A stretch of 64,000 nucleotides of DNA, taken from Actinomycetota bacterium (GTDB lineage Bacteria; Actinomycetota; Thermoleophilia; Gaiellales; F1-60-MAGs149). The notes under the pieces were generated by a model that was given only the letters and a program-made list of their open reading frames with translations, was not told the origin of the DNA and did not search any database. Shown piece after piece: positions 8,771 through 17,296 of the stretch. Location: NCBI GenBank assembly GCA_026392355.1, contig JAPLCF010000029.1, positions 162,617 through 226,616 on the forward strand. The letters run 5' to 3'. The stretch's first letter is position 1. The number at the start of each line of letters is the position of its first letter. Both the position numbers and the translations under genes were made by a program.

Positions 8771-9954
8771 GCGGGCGACCAGGGGATCCGGTTGAGGTAG
8801 TGCGCGTGCGCAGCGACGAAGTCGCCGATGGCGTCGCCGCCGAACTTCTCCTTGGCAGCGCGCGCCAGCTCGAAGGCAATGACGGCCTCGGCCACGACGG
8901 CGGCCGCATAGATCGCGGTGGTGTCGGAGCGCTCGACGAGCGCCTCGGCCGGCTCATGCGTGTCGAGCGTGGCCGTCTTGAGCGGCTTCATCAGGGTCGG
9001 CAGGGGCTTCATGGCGATGCGCACGACGACGGGCTCGCCGTTGGTCATGCCGCCTTCGAGCCCACCCGCGCGGTTGGAGTCGCGCTTGTAGCCCTCGTCG
9101 TAGCGGAGCTCGTCATGGACGGCACTGCCGCGCAGCGAGGCATTGGCCCAGCCATCACCGATCTCGACGGCCTTCATCGCCTGGATGCCCATCGCGGCGC
9201 CGGCGATGCGCGCATCGAGGCGCCAATCCTCGGAGGCGTAGGAGCCGAGCCCGGGCGGGCAGCCGAACGCGCGCACCTCGATGATGCCGCCCAGCGTGTC
9301 CTGCGCCTTCTTGGCGGCCTCAATCTCCTCGACCATCTTGGCGTCGGTCTCGGCGTCGAGGCAGCCGACCTGGCGCTCGCCCATCTCGATGAACTCGCGG
9401 GCCGTGATGTCGTCACGATGCGGGGCCTCGACGGCACCGACGCGAACGACGTGACCGTGGACGGTGATGCCAACGGTGTCGAGTAGGTCCTTGCAGAACG
9501 CGCCGACCGCAACGCGCGCAGAGGTCTCGCGGGCCGAGGCGCGCTCGAGGACGTCGCGGACGTCGGGCAGTTCGTACTTCATGACGCCCGACAGGTCGGC
9601 ATGGCCGGGGCGCGGCACGTTGACCACGCGCGTGCGCCGCGCGTGGACCTCGGCGAGCTCCTCGTCGGTGACGGGCCAAGCACTCTGGGCGGCGCCCCAG
9701 TTGTCGTGATCGCGGTTCTTGACGATCAGGCTGAGTGGGCCGCCAAGCGTGCGGCCATGGCGCATGCCGCCAAGGATCGTGGCCTCGTCGGTCTCGATTG
9801 CCTGGCGCGGCGAGCGGCCGTAGCCCGCCTGACGGCGAGCCAGATCGCGCTGCAACCGCTCGCGGTCGGGATGCAGACCAGCGGGCAAGCCCGAGAGGAT
9901 CGCGACGATGCCAGGGCCGTGCGACTGGCCGGAGGTGATGAACGACAGTGCCAT
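8767..9954 (-). CDS. aroC: Chorismate synthase
   Basis: Converts EPSP to chorismate using reduced FMN, the last common step of aromatic biosynthesis. I chose the start at 9954 (MALSFITSGQSHGPG) because it aligns with the family N-terminus and has AGGA about 5 bases upstream; the frame stays open 45 bases further up without a better site. Family signatures: SGQSHGPG, GYGRSPRQ, and GGMTNGEPVV near the C-terminus. 395 aa. First gene of the aroC-aroKB unit, transcribed divergently from the iron transporter. Confidence 0.96.
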   Translation of the reverse strand: MALSFITSGQSHGPGIVAILSGLPAGLHPDRERLQRDLARRQAGYGRSPRQAIETDEATILGGMRHGRTLGGPLSLIVKNRDHDNWGAAQSAWPVTDEELAEVHARRTRVVNVPRPGHADLSGVMKYELPDVRDVLERASARETSARVAVGAFCKDLLDTVGITVHGHVVRVGAVEAPHRDDITAREFIEMGERQVGCLDAETDAKMVEEIEAAKKAQDTLGGIIEVRAFGCPPGLGSYASEDWRLDARIAGAAMGIQAMKAVEIGDGWANASLRGSAVHDELRYDEGYKRDSNRAGGLEGGMTNGEPVVVRIAMKPLPTLMKPLKTATLDTHEPAEALVERSDTTAIYAAAVVAEAVIAFELARAAKEKFGGDAIGDFVAAHAHYLNRIPWSPA

Positions 9955-10005
9955 TGGTCCTGACAGGGTATCGCGGACCGCTCCCCGGCCACGGCGCATG
10001 TCCTC

Positions 10006-10069
10006 TTGACACGAACCCTTAGGTAGCCCTAACCTGCGGCACGCGATCTATTAGGTAACCCTAAACACC
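10006..10069 (+). promoter_or_regulatory. Two IdeR/DtxR-like iron boxes over a promoter
   Basis: TTAGGTAGCCCTAACCT at 10019-10035 and TTAGGTAACCCTAAAC at 10051-10066 both match the IdeR/DtxR operator consensus (TTAGGTTAGSCTAACCTAA) in both half-sites. A TTGACA at 10006-10011 lies immediately before box 1, and TAACCT at 10030-10035 would be the -10 with an 18-base spacer, so a bound repressor would cover the promoter. The transporter gene begins 24 bases after box 2. Iron-dependent repression is inferred; no repressor gene is in the window. Confidence 0.85.
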
Positions 10070-10092
10070 ACCGACCCGAGGACACTTCACGC

Positions 10093-11127
10093 ATGCTCAG
10101 CAACCGTCGACCCACTGCTCTTCTGCTCACCATCGCCTTGGTCTGCACCGCAGCCGTGCTCGCTGCTGCGTGCGGCGGCTCCGGCGGCGACGACAAGCTC
10201 GTCGTGTATTCGGGCCGCGAGCAAGAGCTGGTCGAGCCGCTCTACGCGCAGTTCACCAAAGACACGGGCATCGAGCTCGACGTGCGCTGGGGCGAGTCGC
10301 CCGAGCTGGCCGCAACGATCCGCGAAGAGGGCGACGCCACGCCGGCCGATGTCTTCTACGCGCAGGACGCTGGCTCGATCGGCGTCCTCGACAGCCAGCT
10401 GACACCGCTGCCCCAGGCCGACCTCGACCTCGTCGATGCGCGCTACCGCGACCCGGCTGGACTCTGGGTCGGCGTGACGGGCCGCATCCGCGTGCTCGCC
10501 TACAACACGGATCGCGTCCAGAGCGATGCGCTGCCCGCCTCCGTGCTCGATCTGGCAAGCCCTGACTGGAAGCTCGGCGACATCGGCGTCGCGCCCACCA
10601 ACGCCTCGTTCGTCGGCTTCGTCAGCGCCATGCGCGAGACGCTCGGCGATGCGAACACCCAGACCTTCCTCGACGGCCTCGCGACGCACGCCAAGACCTT
10701 CCAGAAGAACGGCCAGATCGTCGACGCCATCGCCTCCGGCGAGGTCGACACCGGGCTGGTCAACCACTACTACCTGTACGAGAAGCTCGGCAGCGATCCC
10801 AACGCACCGATCGCCAACCACTACTTCGACCCCTCCGACCCCGGGTCGCTCGTCAACGTCTCCGCGGTCGGCATCCTCTCCACGAGCACGCAGAAGGAAG
10901 ACGCCGAGACGTTCGTCAACTGGCTGCTCACCAAGGGCCAGGTCTACTTCGCAAACGATGCGGTAGAGCGTGAGTATCCCCTCAATGCGTCCCAGCCGGG
11001 CTTGGAGCGCGCAGCTGAGCTGCCGCCGCTGGCAGAGCACATGGGCCCCGACGTCGATCTCGCCAAGCTGGGCGAGGACCTCGAGGGCACGATCGCAATG
11101 ATCCGTAAGGCAGGGCTCGTCACCTGA
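10093..11127 (+). CDS. Iron(III) ABC transporter substrate-binding lipoprotein
   Basis: FbpA/FutA-type ferric-binding protein. The N-terminal signal ends in a lipobox (LAAACGG, Cys27), so it is anchored to the outer face of the membrane. The body starts DKLVVYSGREQELVEPL, the classical FbpA opening. The motif NHYYLYEKL carries the paired tyrosines that coordinate Fe(III) in this family. 344 aa, of normal length. It is preceded by two iron boxes and followed by the permease with a 4-base overlap, so it heads an iron-regulated transport unit. Confidence 0.95.
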   Translation: MLSNRRPTALLLTIALVCTAAVLAAACGGSGGDDKLVVYSGREQELVEPLYAQFTKDTGIELDVRWGESPELAATIREEGDATPADVFYAQDAGSIGVLDSQLTPLPQADLDLVDARYRDPAGLWVGVTGRIRVLAYNTDRVQSDALPASVLDLASPDWKLGDIGVAPTNASFVGFVSAMRETLGDANTQTFLDGLATHAKTFQKNGQIVDAIASGEVDTGLVNHYYLYEKLGSDPNAPIANHYFDPSDPGSLVNVSAVGILSTSTQKEDAETFVNWLLTKGQVYFANDAVEREYPLNASQPGLERAAELPPLAEHMGPDVDLAKLGEDLEGTIAMIRKAGLVT

Positions 11128-12731
11128 GCCGCGCCGCCACCAGCACGTCCCGTCGGGGGCTGCTCGTCCTCGCCACCCTGCCCGCGCTCGTGATCGCGAT
11201 CGCGCCAATCGTCTATCTCGTGATCCGAGCGACGGCAGGGGGCGGCGCGCAGTCGCTCGACGTCTCGACCATCTGGCCGGCAACCGTCCGTACCTTCGCG
11301 CTCGCGGTCTTCGTGGCGATCGGTGCGATCGGCATCGGCGTGCCGCTCGCGGTCCTGACGGTCCGCACGAACCTGCCGCTGCGCCGCATCGCCCTCGTGC
11401 TCGGCGCGCTCCCGCTCGTGATCCCGAGCTACGTCGGCGCGCTTGCCCTGCTCGGTGCGCTTGGGCCCCGGGGACTCCTGGCGCAGGCGCTCGAGCCCGT
11501 TGGCGTCTTCCGTCTGCCCACCATCGACGGCCTGCTGGGTTCGACGATCGTGCTCGTCCTCTTCACCTATCCCTACGTGCTCCTGCTCACGGCGTCGGCC
11601 CTACGCCGCATCGACCCGACGCTGGAGCAGGCGGCCCGTGGCATGGGGCGCGGCTCGCTCGACACGTTCCTCAACGTGACGCTGCCGCAGATCCGCTCCT
11701 CGGTGATCGCCGGTGCGCTGCTCGCGGCCCTTTACGCCATGAGCGACTTTGGCGTCGTGAGCCTCCTGCGCTGCACGACCCTGACCCGCGAGGCGTTTCT
11801 GCGGTACGACGCGCTCTACGATCCCGCCGGCGCCGCCGCGGTCGGACTCGTACTGGCAGCACTGGCGCTGCTGATGGTCGGCGCCGAGCAGTGGACGCTG
11901 CGTGGGTCGACCGTGGCCGCTCGCCGCCGTGTCCGTGCACGCGACGCGGACGTGCCGTTGGAACTCAGCCGCGGTGCTCGTGTCGGCGCGACCGCATTCG
12001 TCACGATCATCGTCTTCCTCGCACTCCTGCTCCCGCTGGCAATTCTCGGCTGGTGGGCCATCACGCTCGTCGGACAGGCCGACCTGCTCTCGCAGATCAT
12101 CGAGGTCCTCCCCGCCGCGGGTAATGCCATTGCGGTCTCGGTCGCTGCGGCGGTCGTCTGCCTGCTGCTGGCGCTGCCCGTCGCCGCGCTCGTGGCCCGC
12201 ACAGGCGGTCGCCTACCGCGCTGGATCGAGAGCATCTCGTATATCGGCTACGCCTTGCCGGGCATCGTCGTCGGTCTCGGTCTGGTCTTCTTCGCTATCC
12301 GCACCGCGCCGTTCCTCTATCAGACGGTCGCCCTCGTGGTCCTCGCGTACGTCGTGCGACTCCTGCCCCAGGCGATTAGTGGCGCGCGCAGCGGCTGGGA
12401 GCGCGTCGATCCGCGCTTCGAGCAGGCAGCGCGCGGCATGGGGCGTTCTGGCCTCGACACGCTGGTGCGCGTCACGCTGCCGCTGGCCGCGCCTGGCGTG
12501 CTCACCGGCGCGGCCCTGGTGGTCCTGACCGCAATCAAGGAACTGCCCGCCACGCTGCTGCTGCGCCCCAATGGCTTTAACACGCCGGCCACGATCATCT
12601 GGCAGAAGACCAATGTCGCCGAGTACGCCTCGGCGGCGGTGCCAGCGCTGATCCTGATTGCGATCAGCGTGCTACCGGTCTATGTGCTGCTGATCCGGCC
12701 GGAGGCACGCTCCTACCGTCGTTCGACCTAA
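11124..12731 (+). CDS. Iron(III) ABC transporter permease, probable CTG start
   Basis: FbpB-type permease with two six-helix halves. Each half has the EAA loop that contacts the ATPase: EQAARGMGRGSLDTFLNVTLP and EQAARGMGRSGLDTLVRVTLP. The first conventional start is GTG at 11190, but that would cut into the first membrane helix. The same frame is open back to 11109, and the only plausible site is CTG at 11124, which overlaps the upstream TGA (CTGA) and has AGGG 8 bases before it. From there the protein is about 535 aa. The true start remains uncertain; the function is not. Confidence 0.9.
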   Translation: MSRAATSTSRRGLLVLATLPALVIAIAPIVYLVIRATAGGGAQSLDVSTIWPATVRTFALAVFVAIGAIGIGVPLAVLTVRTNLPLRRIALVLGALPLVIPSYVGALALLGALGPRGLLAQALEPVGVFRLPTIDGLLGSTIVLVLFTYPYVLLLTASALRRIDPTLEQAARGMGRGSLDTFLNVTLPQIRSSVIAGALLAALYAMSDFGVVSLLRCTTLTREAFLRYDALYDPAGAAAVGLVLAALALLMVGAEQWTLRGSTVAARRRVRARDADVPLELSRGARVGATAFVTIIVFLALLLPLAILGWWAITLVGQADLLSQIIEVLPAAGNAIAVSVAAAVVCLLLALPVAALVARTGGRLPRWIESISYIGYALPGIVVGLGLVFFAIRTAPFLYQTVALVVLAYVVRLLPQAISGARSGWERVDPRFEQAARGMGRSGLDTLVRVTLPLAAPGVLTGAALVVLTAIKELPATLLLRPNGFNTPATIIWQKTNVAEYASAAVPALILIAISVLPVYVLLIRPEARSYRRST

Positions 12732-13792
12732 GAACGGATGAGCGCGCGGTCGCCGAAGGCGACCGGCACGAGCGCTGCGTGCCCGGGCTGCGGATCGATG
12801 CGCACGCGCTGGCCGATCTCGACCATGTCGACGCTGGGACGGTGCGCGATCGCAATCGAGCCGTCGGGCAGCCGCAGCGTGTAGAGCACGTCGTGCCCGC
12901 GGAAGTCGCGACCCTCGACCACGACGTCGCCCGCCTCGTCGCCGGTCACGCCGACGAGCTCGGGGCGCACGTAGACGCGAACCGGGCCAGTTGCCTGGCC
13001 GAGCAGCGCGTAGCTGCCGAGCGGCGTATCGACGTTCTCGCCGTGGGCGATGCCATCGAGCACATTCGCGCGTCCGAGGAAGTCGGCGACCTCGCTGCAG
13101 AACGGCTTGCGGTAGAGCACCTCGGGCTGATCCACCTGCAGGATGCGGCCCTCGTGCATGACCGCCACACGATCGGAGACGGACAGCGCCTCCTCCTGAT
13201 CATGCGTGACGAAGATGCAGGTGAGTCCCGTCTGGCGCAGGCGACCGATGAGCTCGTTGCGCACGCCGTCGCGCGTGCCCTGGTCGAGGCTCGAGAACGG
13301 CTCGTCAAGCAGAATCAGTTCGGGATCCTGCGCGAGTGCGCGGGCGAGGGCGACGCGCTGCTGCTGGCCGCCCGAGAGTTCGGTCGGCCGGCGGTCGGCG
13401 AGCTCTTCGACGTCGAGCAGTGCGAGGAGTTCGTGCGCGCGTTGGACACCGTCGTGGCGGCGGTCCTTCGGCAATGCGAAGACGACGTTCTCCGCCACCG
13501 TCAGGTGCGGAAACAAGGCGTAGTCCTGAAACACCATCGCGACGCGGCGATCCTGCGGCGACACCCAGTGATCACCGTCGGCGACGACACGGTCGCCAAT
13601 GGTGATCCGGCCGGCATCCGAGCGCAGGTGCCCGGCGATCAGGTTGAGCAGCGTCGTCTTGCCACAGCCCGACGGGCCAAGGATGGCCATGATCTCGCCT
13701 GCCTGCACCTCGAGGGAAACATCGTCGAGCGCGGCGACGTCGCCGAAGTGACGACGGACTCCCTCAATGCGCAATGCGGTGGGCGCGGACAC
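12728..13792 (-). CDS. Iron(III) ABC transporter ATPase (opposite strand)
   Basis: 354-aa FbpC/PotA-type ATPase: Walker [11 protein letters not shown]-loop FQDYALFP, signature [17 protein letters not shown], Walker [13 protein letters not shown], switch His in FVTHDQEE, then a C-terminal TOBE-like region from about 240. It should energise the adjacent FbpB permease. Unusually it is convergent with the permease, their stop codons overlapping by 4 bases (12728-12731). Start is GTG at 13792. No Shine-Dalgarno is visible; a partial iron box lies just upstream. Confidence 0.93.
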   Translation of the reverse strand: MSAPTALRIEGVRRHFGDVAALDDVSLEVQAGEIMAILGPSGCGKTTLLNLIAGHLRSDAGRITIGDRVVADGDHWVSPQDRRVAMVFQDYALFPHLTVAENVVFALPKDRRHDGVQRAHELLALLDVEELADRRPTELSGGQQQRVALARALAQDPELILLDEPFSSLDQGTRDGVRNELIGRLRQTGLTCIFVTHDQEEALSVSDRVAVMHEGRILQVDQPEVLYRKPFCSEVADFLGRANVLDGIAHGENVDTPLGSYALLGQATGPVRVYVRPELVGVTGDEAGDVVVEGRDFRGHDVLYTLRLPDGSIAIAHRPSVDMVEIGQRVRIDPQPGHAALVPVAFGDRALIRS

Positions 13793-13796
13793 GTAT

Positions 13797-13812
13797 GGAA
13801 GGGTACCCTAAC
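13797..13812 (-). promoter_or_regulatory. Possible IdeR-like box before the ATPase gene
   Basis: Read on the minus strand, GTTAGGGTACCCTTCC lies 5-20 bases upstream of the ATPase GTG. Its core AGGGTACCCT is a perfect palindrome and TTAGG...CCT matches parts of the two boxes at 10.0 kb. The match is weaker than theirs. A site this close to the start would suit a leaderless transcript. Confidence 0.4.
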
Positions 13813-13848
13813 TCTCGGAACGGCGCGGGTGTCGGGCATGCTTTAGAC

Positions 13849-14313
13849 ATGAGCGCATGGCAGAACGACGGCAACGGCCTGACATGGCGCGTGATCATCG
13901 GCGCCAGCGTGTTTGCGGTGCTCGCGCTCGCGATTGGGTTTTCGGTCGGCACCTACCTCGGCCGGTCGTCCGCTCCGAACCTGCAGACCCTGGCCGATCA
14001 GGTACGCGTGAACGCCACGTCCCTGAATACCCAGCTGGCCCCCGCGAAGGCGAAGTACGACCTCGCCGTGCCCGACGGGAAGATCATCGAGCCAACGCCG
14101 TACGCCGACGCGCAGGAGCGCATCACGTCCGTCAAGCGGCAACTCGCGAGCCTGCACGTCTCGTTCGAGGCGCTCGCGCCCGGCGCGTACCTTCGTGCCG
14201 TCAGGGCCGTCGATGCCCTGGCAGCTGCTGCGTCAACGCCCGTGCCCGCCGAGCAGTTCGATGTGGTGTTTGCCGAAGCGCAGGCGGCGATCGGCGTGCT
14301 CGCCGGCCAGTAG
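13849..14313 (+). CDS. Small membrane-anchored protein, unknown function
   Basis: I do not recognise a family. Starting at ATG 13849 (MSAWQNDGNG) the product is about 154 aa with one hydrophobic helix at roughly residues 14-36 (VIIGASVFAVLALAIGFSVG), followed by an alanine-rich, probably helical extracytoplasmic domain. The frame is open upstream to 13774, but that would overlap the ATPase gene. It converges with the next minus-strand gene, with one base between the stops. Confidence 0.65.
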   Translation: MSAWQNDGNGLTWRVIIGASVFAVLALAIGFSVGTYLGRSSAPNLQTLADQVRVNATSLNTQLAPAKAKYDLAVPDGKIIEPTPYADAQERITSVKRQLASLHVSFEALAPGAYLRAVRAVDALAAAASTPVPAEQFDVVFAEAQAAIGVLAGQ

Positions 14314-14314
14314 G

Positions 14315-14653
14315 TCAGAACAGGCGGTTCTGATCGTCCGCCAACGGTGCGTCGCCATGGCGGGTTATCCAGAGACGCCCGGCGAAACTGCGGAGCTCCT
14401 CGCGATCCTCGCCGCCCTCTGCCGCCTGGGCGCGCAGCTGCGCGATCGTGTCGCGCAGAATGCGGTCGACCGCTCCGTCACCGGCGACGGAGCGCGCACG
14501 CGCGACGTTCGCCCGTCGACCGGCGACGCGCCACGCGGAATGGCCGGTCGACGGATCGACCTCGAACTCCACGCCGCCGCCTGGCGCAACCTGTCGAATC
14601 GGTGCCATGCGGGAATCGTATGGCCACGCGGCGATCTCCGTCTCCTCTACCAC
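14315..14653 (-). CDS. Hypothetical protein
   Basis: 112 aa, unrecognised. The N-terminal half is compact with a GGGVEFEVDPSTGHSAWRV segment, the C-terminal half is charged and helical (about residues 65-90). A second Met at residue 16 (MAPIRQVAPGG, start 14608) is an alternative start. It has normal codon use and no competing reading on the other strand. The 5' side is the structured gap described at 14716-14778, which would be its leader. Confidence 0.5.
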   Translation of the reverse strand: MVEETEIAAWPYDSRMAPIRQVAPGGGVEFEVDPSTGHSAWRVAGRRANVARARSVAGDGAVDRILRDTIAQLRAQAAEGGEDREELRSFAGRLWITRHGDAPLADDQNRLF

Positions 14654-14715
14654 CTGAGCGCCGCGCCCGATAAGGCGCGACGCTCGAGGTTGGGAGGAAC
14701 CGCCGTTGGGCGGTG

Positions 14716-14778
14716 AGACCGGACGGCCTACTGGGCTCGTCAGGCGACGGATTAGAGGGAGGGACCGTCGCTTGGTCT
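14716..14778. ncRNA. Possible structured RNA, three-way junction
   Basis: AGACC (14716-14720) pairs with GGTCT (14774-14778) and encloses two hairpins: GACGGCC (14722-14728) with GGCTCGTC (14734-14741, one bulged T), and GCGACGG (14744-14750) with CCGTCGC (14765-14771). The junction strands are only 1-2 bases. The neighbouring bases 14655-14715 hold two more short hairpins. Read on the minus strand this is the leader of the 112-aa hypothetical gene. I could not match it to a riboswitch class; GC-rich DNA forms stems easily, so this is tentative. Confidence 0.35.
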
Positions 14779-14850
14779 GAACAGTACGTGGGAAACATGG
14801 ACATCTCGTGATCAGAACATCACGGTTTGGTCACAGTCGTAATCCCGCTC

Positions 14851-15483
14851 CTAGAGCCCGATTGCGGCCCGTGCGGGTGCCAGACAGGCGAGCAACGCCC
14901 CGGCAGCCAGAAACGGCACCAGCGGTAGCGTCGCGCCGCGTCCGCGCGCCAGCAGGATGGGCACCGAGATCAGACCGGCGATCAGCAAGCCGCCCACGAC
15001 CGCCAGTGGCAGGGCAGCGCCAAGCACCAGCCCGATCATGGCGATCACCTTGACGTCGCCGAGACCAAAGCCCCCTCGAGCGGCCAGGGCCACGAGCAGC
15101 GCCCCCACCCCGCCGATGAGCCCCGCGATGAGGTGCGGCACCAGCTGATCCGGTGCAACGAGCGCCACCACGGCGAGACCGCCCAGCGCACCGAGCACCA
15201 CCAGCGTGTCGGGCACGACGCGCCAGGCGATGTCAATCGCGGTCGCCGGCAGCAGCACGGCGAGCAGCACCAGGCCAAGGGCCAACGTGCGGTGGTCGGG
15301 CGCCGCCGCACCGAGCAGCGCACCGAGCACCGCTCCGACCGTGCACAACACGACGGGGCGGCCAGCACGTGCGGTCCAGGCGGGTTGGGCGAGTCGCTCG
15401 GGGATACCGCGCGGCAGGCGCGCGACGGCGGGCACGGCAAGTAGCCCCAACAGGGCGCCGACGGCGAGCCCGAGCAGGATCAC
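14851..15483 (-). CDS. A24-family prepilin peptidase-like membrane protease
   Basis: Polytopic membrane aspartyl protease related to PilD/TadV, which cleaves type IV pilin-like precursors. About 210 aa with six or so helices; both family aspartates are seen, one in ATAIDIAWRVVPD and one in GFGLGDVK (the G-x-GD motif). No N-terminal zinc/methylase domain is present. Start is GTG at 15483, overlapping the aroE stop (GTGA). No pilin genes lie in the window, so the substrate is unknown; the position after aroE is a familiar one in actinobacteria. Confidence 0.85.
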   Translation of the reverse strand: MILLGLAVGALLGLLAVPAVARLPRGIPERLAQPAWTARAGRPVVLCTVGAVLGALLGAAAPDHRTLALGLVLLAVLLPATAIDIAWRVVPDTLVVLGALGGLAVVALVAPDQLVPHLIAGLIGGVGALLVALAARGGFGLGDVKVIAMIGLVLGAALPLAVVGGLLIAGLISVPILLARGRGATLPLVPFLAAGALLACLAPARAAIGL

Positions 15484-16307
15484 GTGCCGCGCGCGGCGGC
15501 CAGCATCGTCTCGAGCGGTGCCGTCTCGCCCGTCCAGAGTTCCAGCGCGTGCGCACCCTGGCGCGCGAGGATCTCGAGGCCATCGACGACCGCGCACCCG
15601 GCTTCGGCGGCCGCGGTAATCAGCGGCGTCGGCGTAGCGTCAGCCCGGTAAGCAAGATCGACGACGACGCGCACGTCGAGCAGGCGCGACGCCGGCAGCG
15701 GCATCCCCTCAGGGTCCACGAGCGCGCCGACCGGGGTGCAGTTGACGATCACAGCCCCGACCGGATCGGGCAGCTCGGCCACCGCGACCACATCGCCTGT
15801 ACCGGCGAGATCTGCAGCCAGCGCCGCCGACGCCTCGGGGCGACGCGCGAAGATCTGCACCGTGCAGCCATCCTGCGCCAGCGCCGCCGCGGCAGCTCGG
15901 GCAGAGCCACCCGCACCGAGCACGGTGACGGTGCCCTGGTAGCGCTCCCCCACCTCCGACGAGATCGCCGCGGCAATTGCCGGGCCGTCGGTCGAGTCGC
16001 CGATCAGTCGTCCGTCAGCATCGATCGTGATGGTGTTCACCGACCCGCTCGCCTTGGCAACGGGGCGTAGCTCGTCGACGAGTTGCGCGACGGCCTCCTT
16101 GTGCGGCACCGTCACGTTGGCACCGACGAACCCGAGCGCGTGCAAGCCGCGCAGCGCGTGCTCCAGCTGATCCGCCGTGACGTGCAGCGGCACGTAGGTC
16201 CAGTCGAGGCCCATCTGCTTGAGGGCGGCGTTCTGCATGCGCGGCGAGCGCGAATGCGAGACGGGGTCGCCGATCACGCCGAGCAATCGTGTGGTTCCGC
16301 TGATCAC
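15480..16307 (-). CDS. aroE: Shikimate dehydrogenase
   Basis: NADPH-dependent reduction of 3-dehydroshikimate to shikimate. 275 aa from GTG 16307, which overlaps the mltG stop (GTGA); the longer open frame upstream would only overlap mltG. Motifs: SHSRSP (shikimate binding), VTVPHKEA (catalytic Lys), NTITIDADG, DSTDG, and the nucleotide fold GAGGSARAAAAAL. The C-terminal DGLEILARQGAHALELWTG is typical. Coupled on both sides in the chain ruvX-mltG-aroE-prepilin peptidase. Confidence 0.96.
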   Translation of the reverse strand: MISGTTRLLGVIGDPVSHSRSPRMQNAALKQMGLDWTYVPLHVTADQLEHALRGLHALGFVGANVTVPHKEAVAQLVDELRPVAKASGSVNTITIDADGRLIGDSTDGPAIAAAISSEVGERYQGTVTVLGAGGSARAAAAALAQDGCTVQIFARRPEASAALAADLAGTGDVVAVAELPDPVGAVIVNCTPVGALVDPEGMPLPASRLLDVRVVVDLAYRADATPTPLITAAAEAGCAVVDGLEILARQGAHALELWTGETAPLETMLAAARGT

Positions 16308-17296
16308 GAGTAGGGGTGTTCTTTCTGGTACTGGAGGAAGGCGTCGTAGCTGTTGGTGAACCAGTGGCGACCCTGCGGATCGTCCTTGATGGCGTAGTAG
16401 TACAGGTAATCGGTCTTCGCCGGGTTGGCAGCCGCCTGCATGGATGCCAGACCGGGGTTGCAGATCGGCGTCGGCGGCAGCCCCTTGAAGCGCCGCAGAT
16501 TGTACGGCGAGTCGCTCTGCAGGTCGGTGCCAGTTAGCTCGTCCCATGAGCCGGCGCCGTATTGGACGGATGCATCGATGCCGAGCGACATGTCGGCGCG
16601 CAGGCGGTTGTAGATGACGGAGGCGATCTTGGCGCGATCGTCCGACGCCTGGGCCTCGCGCTCGATCAGCGATGCGATCTTGAGCACGTCGTAGTTCGTC
16701 AGGTTCTTCTGCTTCGCATACGCCATGTCGACGGCAGCCCAGTTGTCGCCGAAGGCACTCAGCTGGTCGGCAACGAGGGCGTCGGCGTCGGCAGGCACGG
16801 CGACATCGTACGTGGCGGGAAAGAGAAAGCCCTCGAGCGTTGTCGCCTGTTCACCGTTGGCGAGAAATCCCGTGGGCGGCTGGTGCGCATCGAGCGCAGC
16901 CTGGTACTGCTTGGGCTTGATCCCGACTTCGCGTACCTCGGCCTTGATGTCCCAGATCGCGTAGCCCTCAGGGATCGTCAAGCGCGCAGCATCGGCGGTT
17001 GGTCCGTTGTTGAGTTGGAAGACGATGCGGTCGTATTCCTCGTTCGTGCGCAGCGCATACGTGCCGGGCTTGAAGCCCTCGCCCTCGCCGTCGGCAACGA
17101 TGCGCTCGACGAAGTCGTTGGCGCTGCTCACCACGCCAGCGTCCTCAAGCAGCTGTGCGATCTGGCCGGCCGTCGCACCAGGGGGGATGGTGACGGTGAC
17201 CTTCTCGCCGGGTGCGGGTGTGCTGCCGCCACAGGCCGCAAGCACGCCAACGCTCAACAGCCCGAGCAGGAGCACGATGAACCGCCGGCGCGTCAT
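16304..17296 (-). CDS. mltG: MltG endolytic transglycosylase, lipoprotein form
   Basis: Cleaves nascent peptidoglycan strands and is thought to terminate glycan elongation. 330 aa: a LysM-like N-terminal domain, then the YceG catalytic region with LEGFLFPATYDV, ASLIEREA (catalytic Glu), KIASVIYNRL, and GLPPTPICNPG. MltG is usually anchored by an N-terminal transmembrane helix; here the N-terminus ends in a lipobox (GVLAACGG, Cys22), suggesting lipid anchoring. The ATG overlaps the ruvX stop (ATGA). Confidence 0.94.
   Translation of the reverse strand: MTRRRFIVLLLGLLSVGVLAACGGSTPAPGEKVTVTIPPGATAGQIAQLLEDAGVVSSANDFVERIVADGEGEGFKPGTYALRTNEEYDRIVFQLNNGPTADAARLTIPEGYAIWDIKAEVREVGIKPKQYQAALDAHQPPTGFLANGEQATTLEGFLFPATYDVAVPADADALVADQLSAFGDNWAAVDMAYAKQKNLTNYDVLKIASLIEREAQASDDRAKIASVIYNRLRADMSLGIDASVQYGAGSWDELTGTDLQSDSPYNLRRFKGLPPTPICNPGLASMQAAANPAKTDYLYYYAIKDDPQGRHWFTNSYDAFLQYQKEHPYS

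Noticed and set aside
14716..14778. Hammerhead ribozyme
   Set aside because: CTGACGAG is present, but the core CUGAUGA and GAAA strands are not and the junctions are too short.
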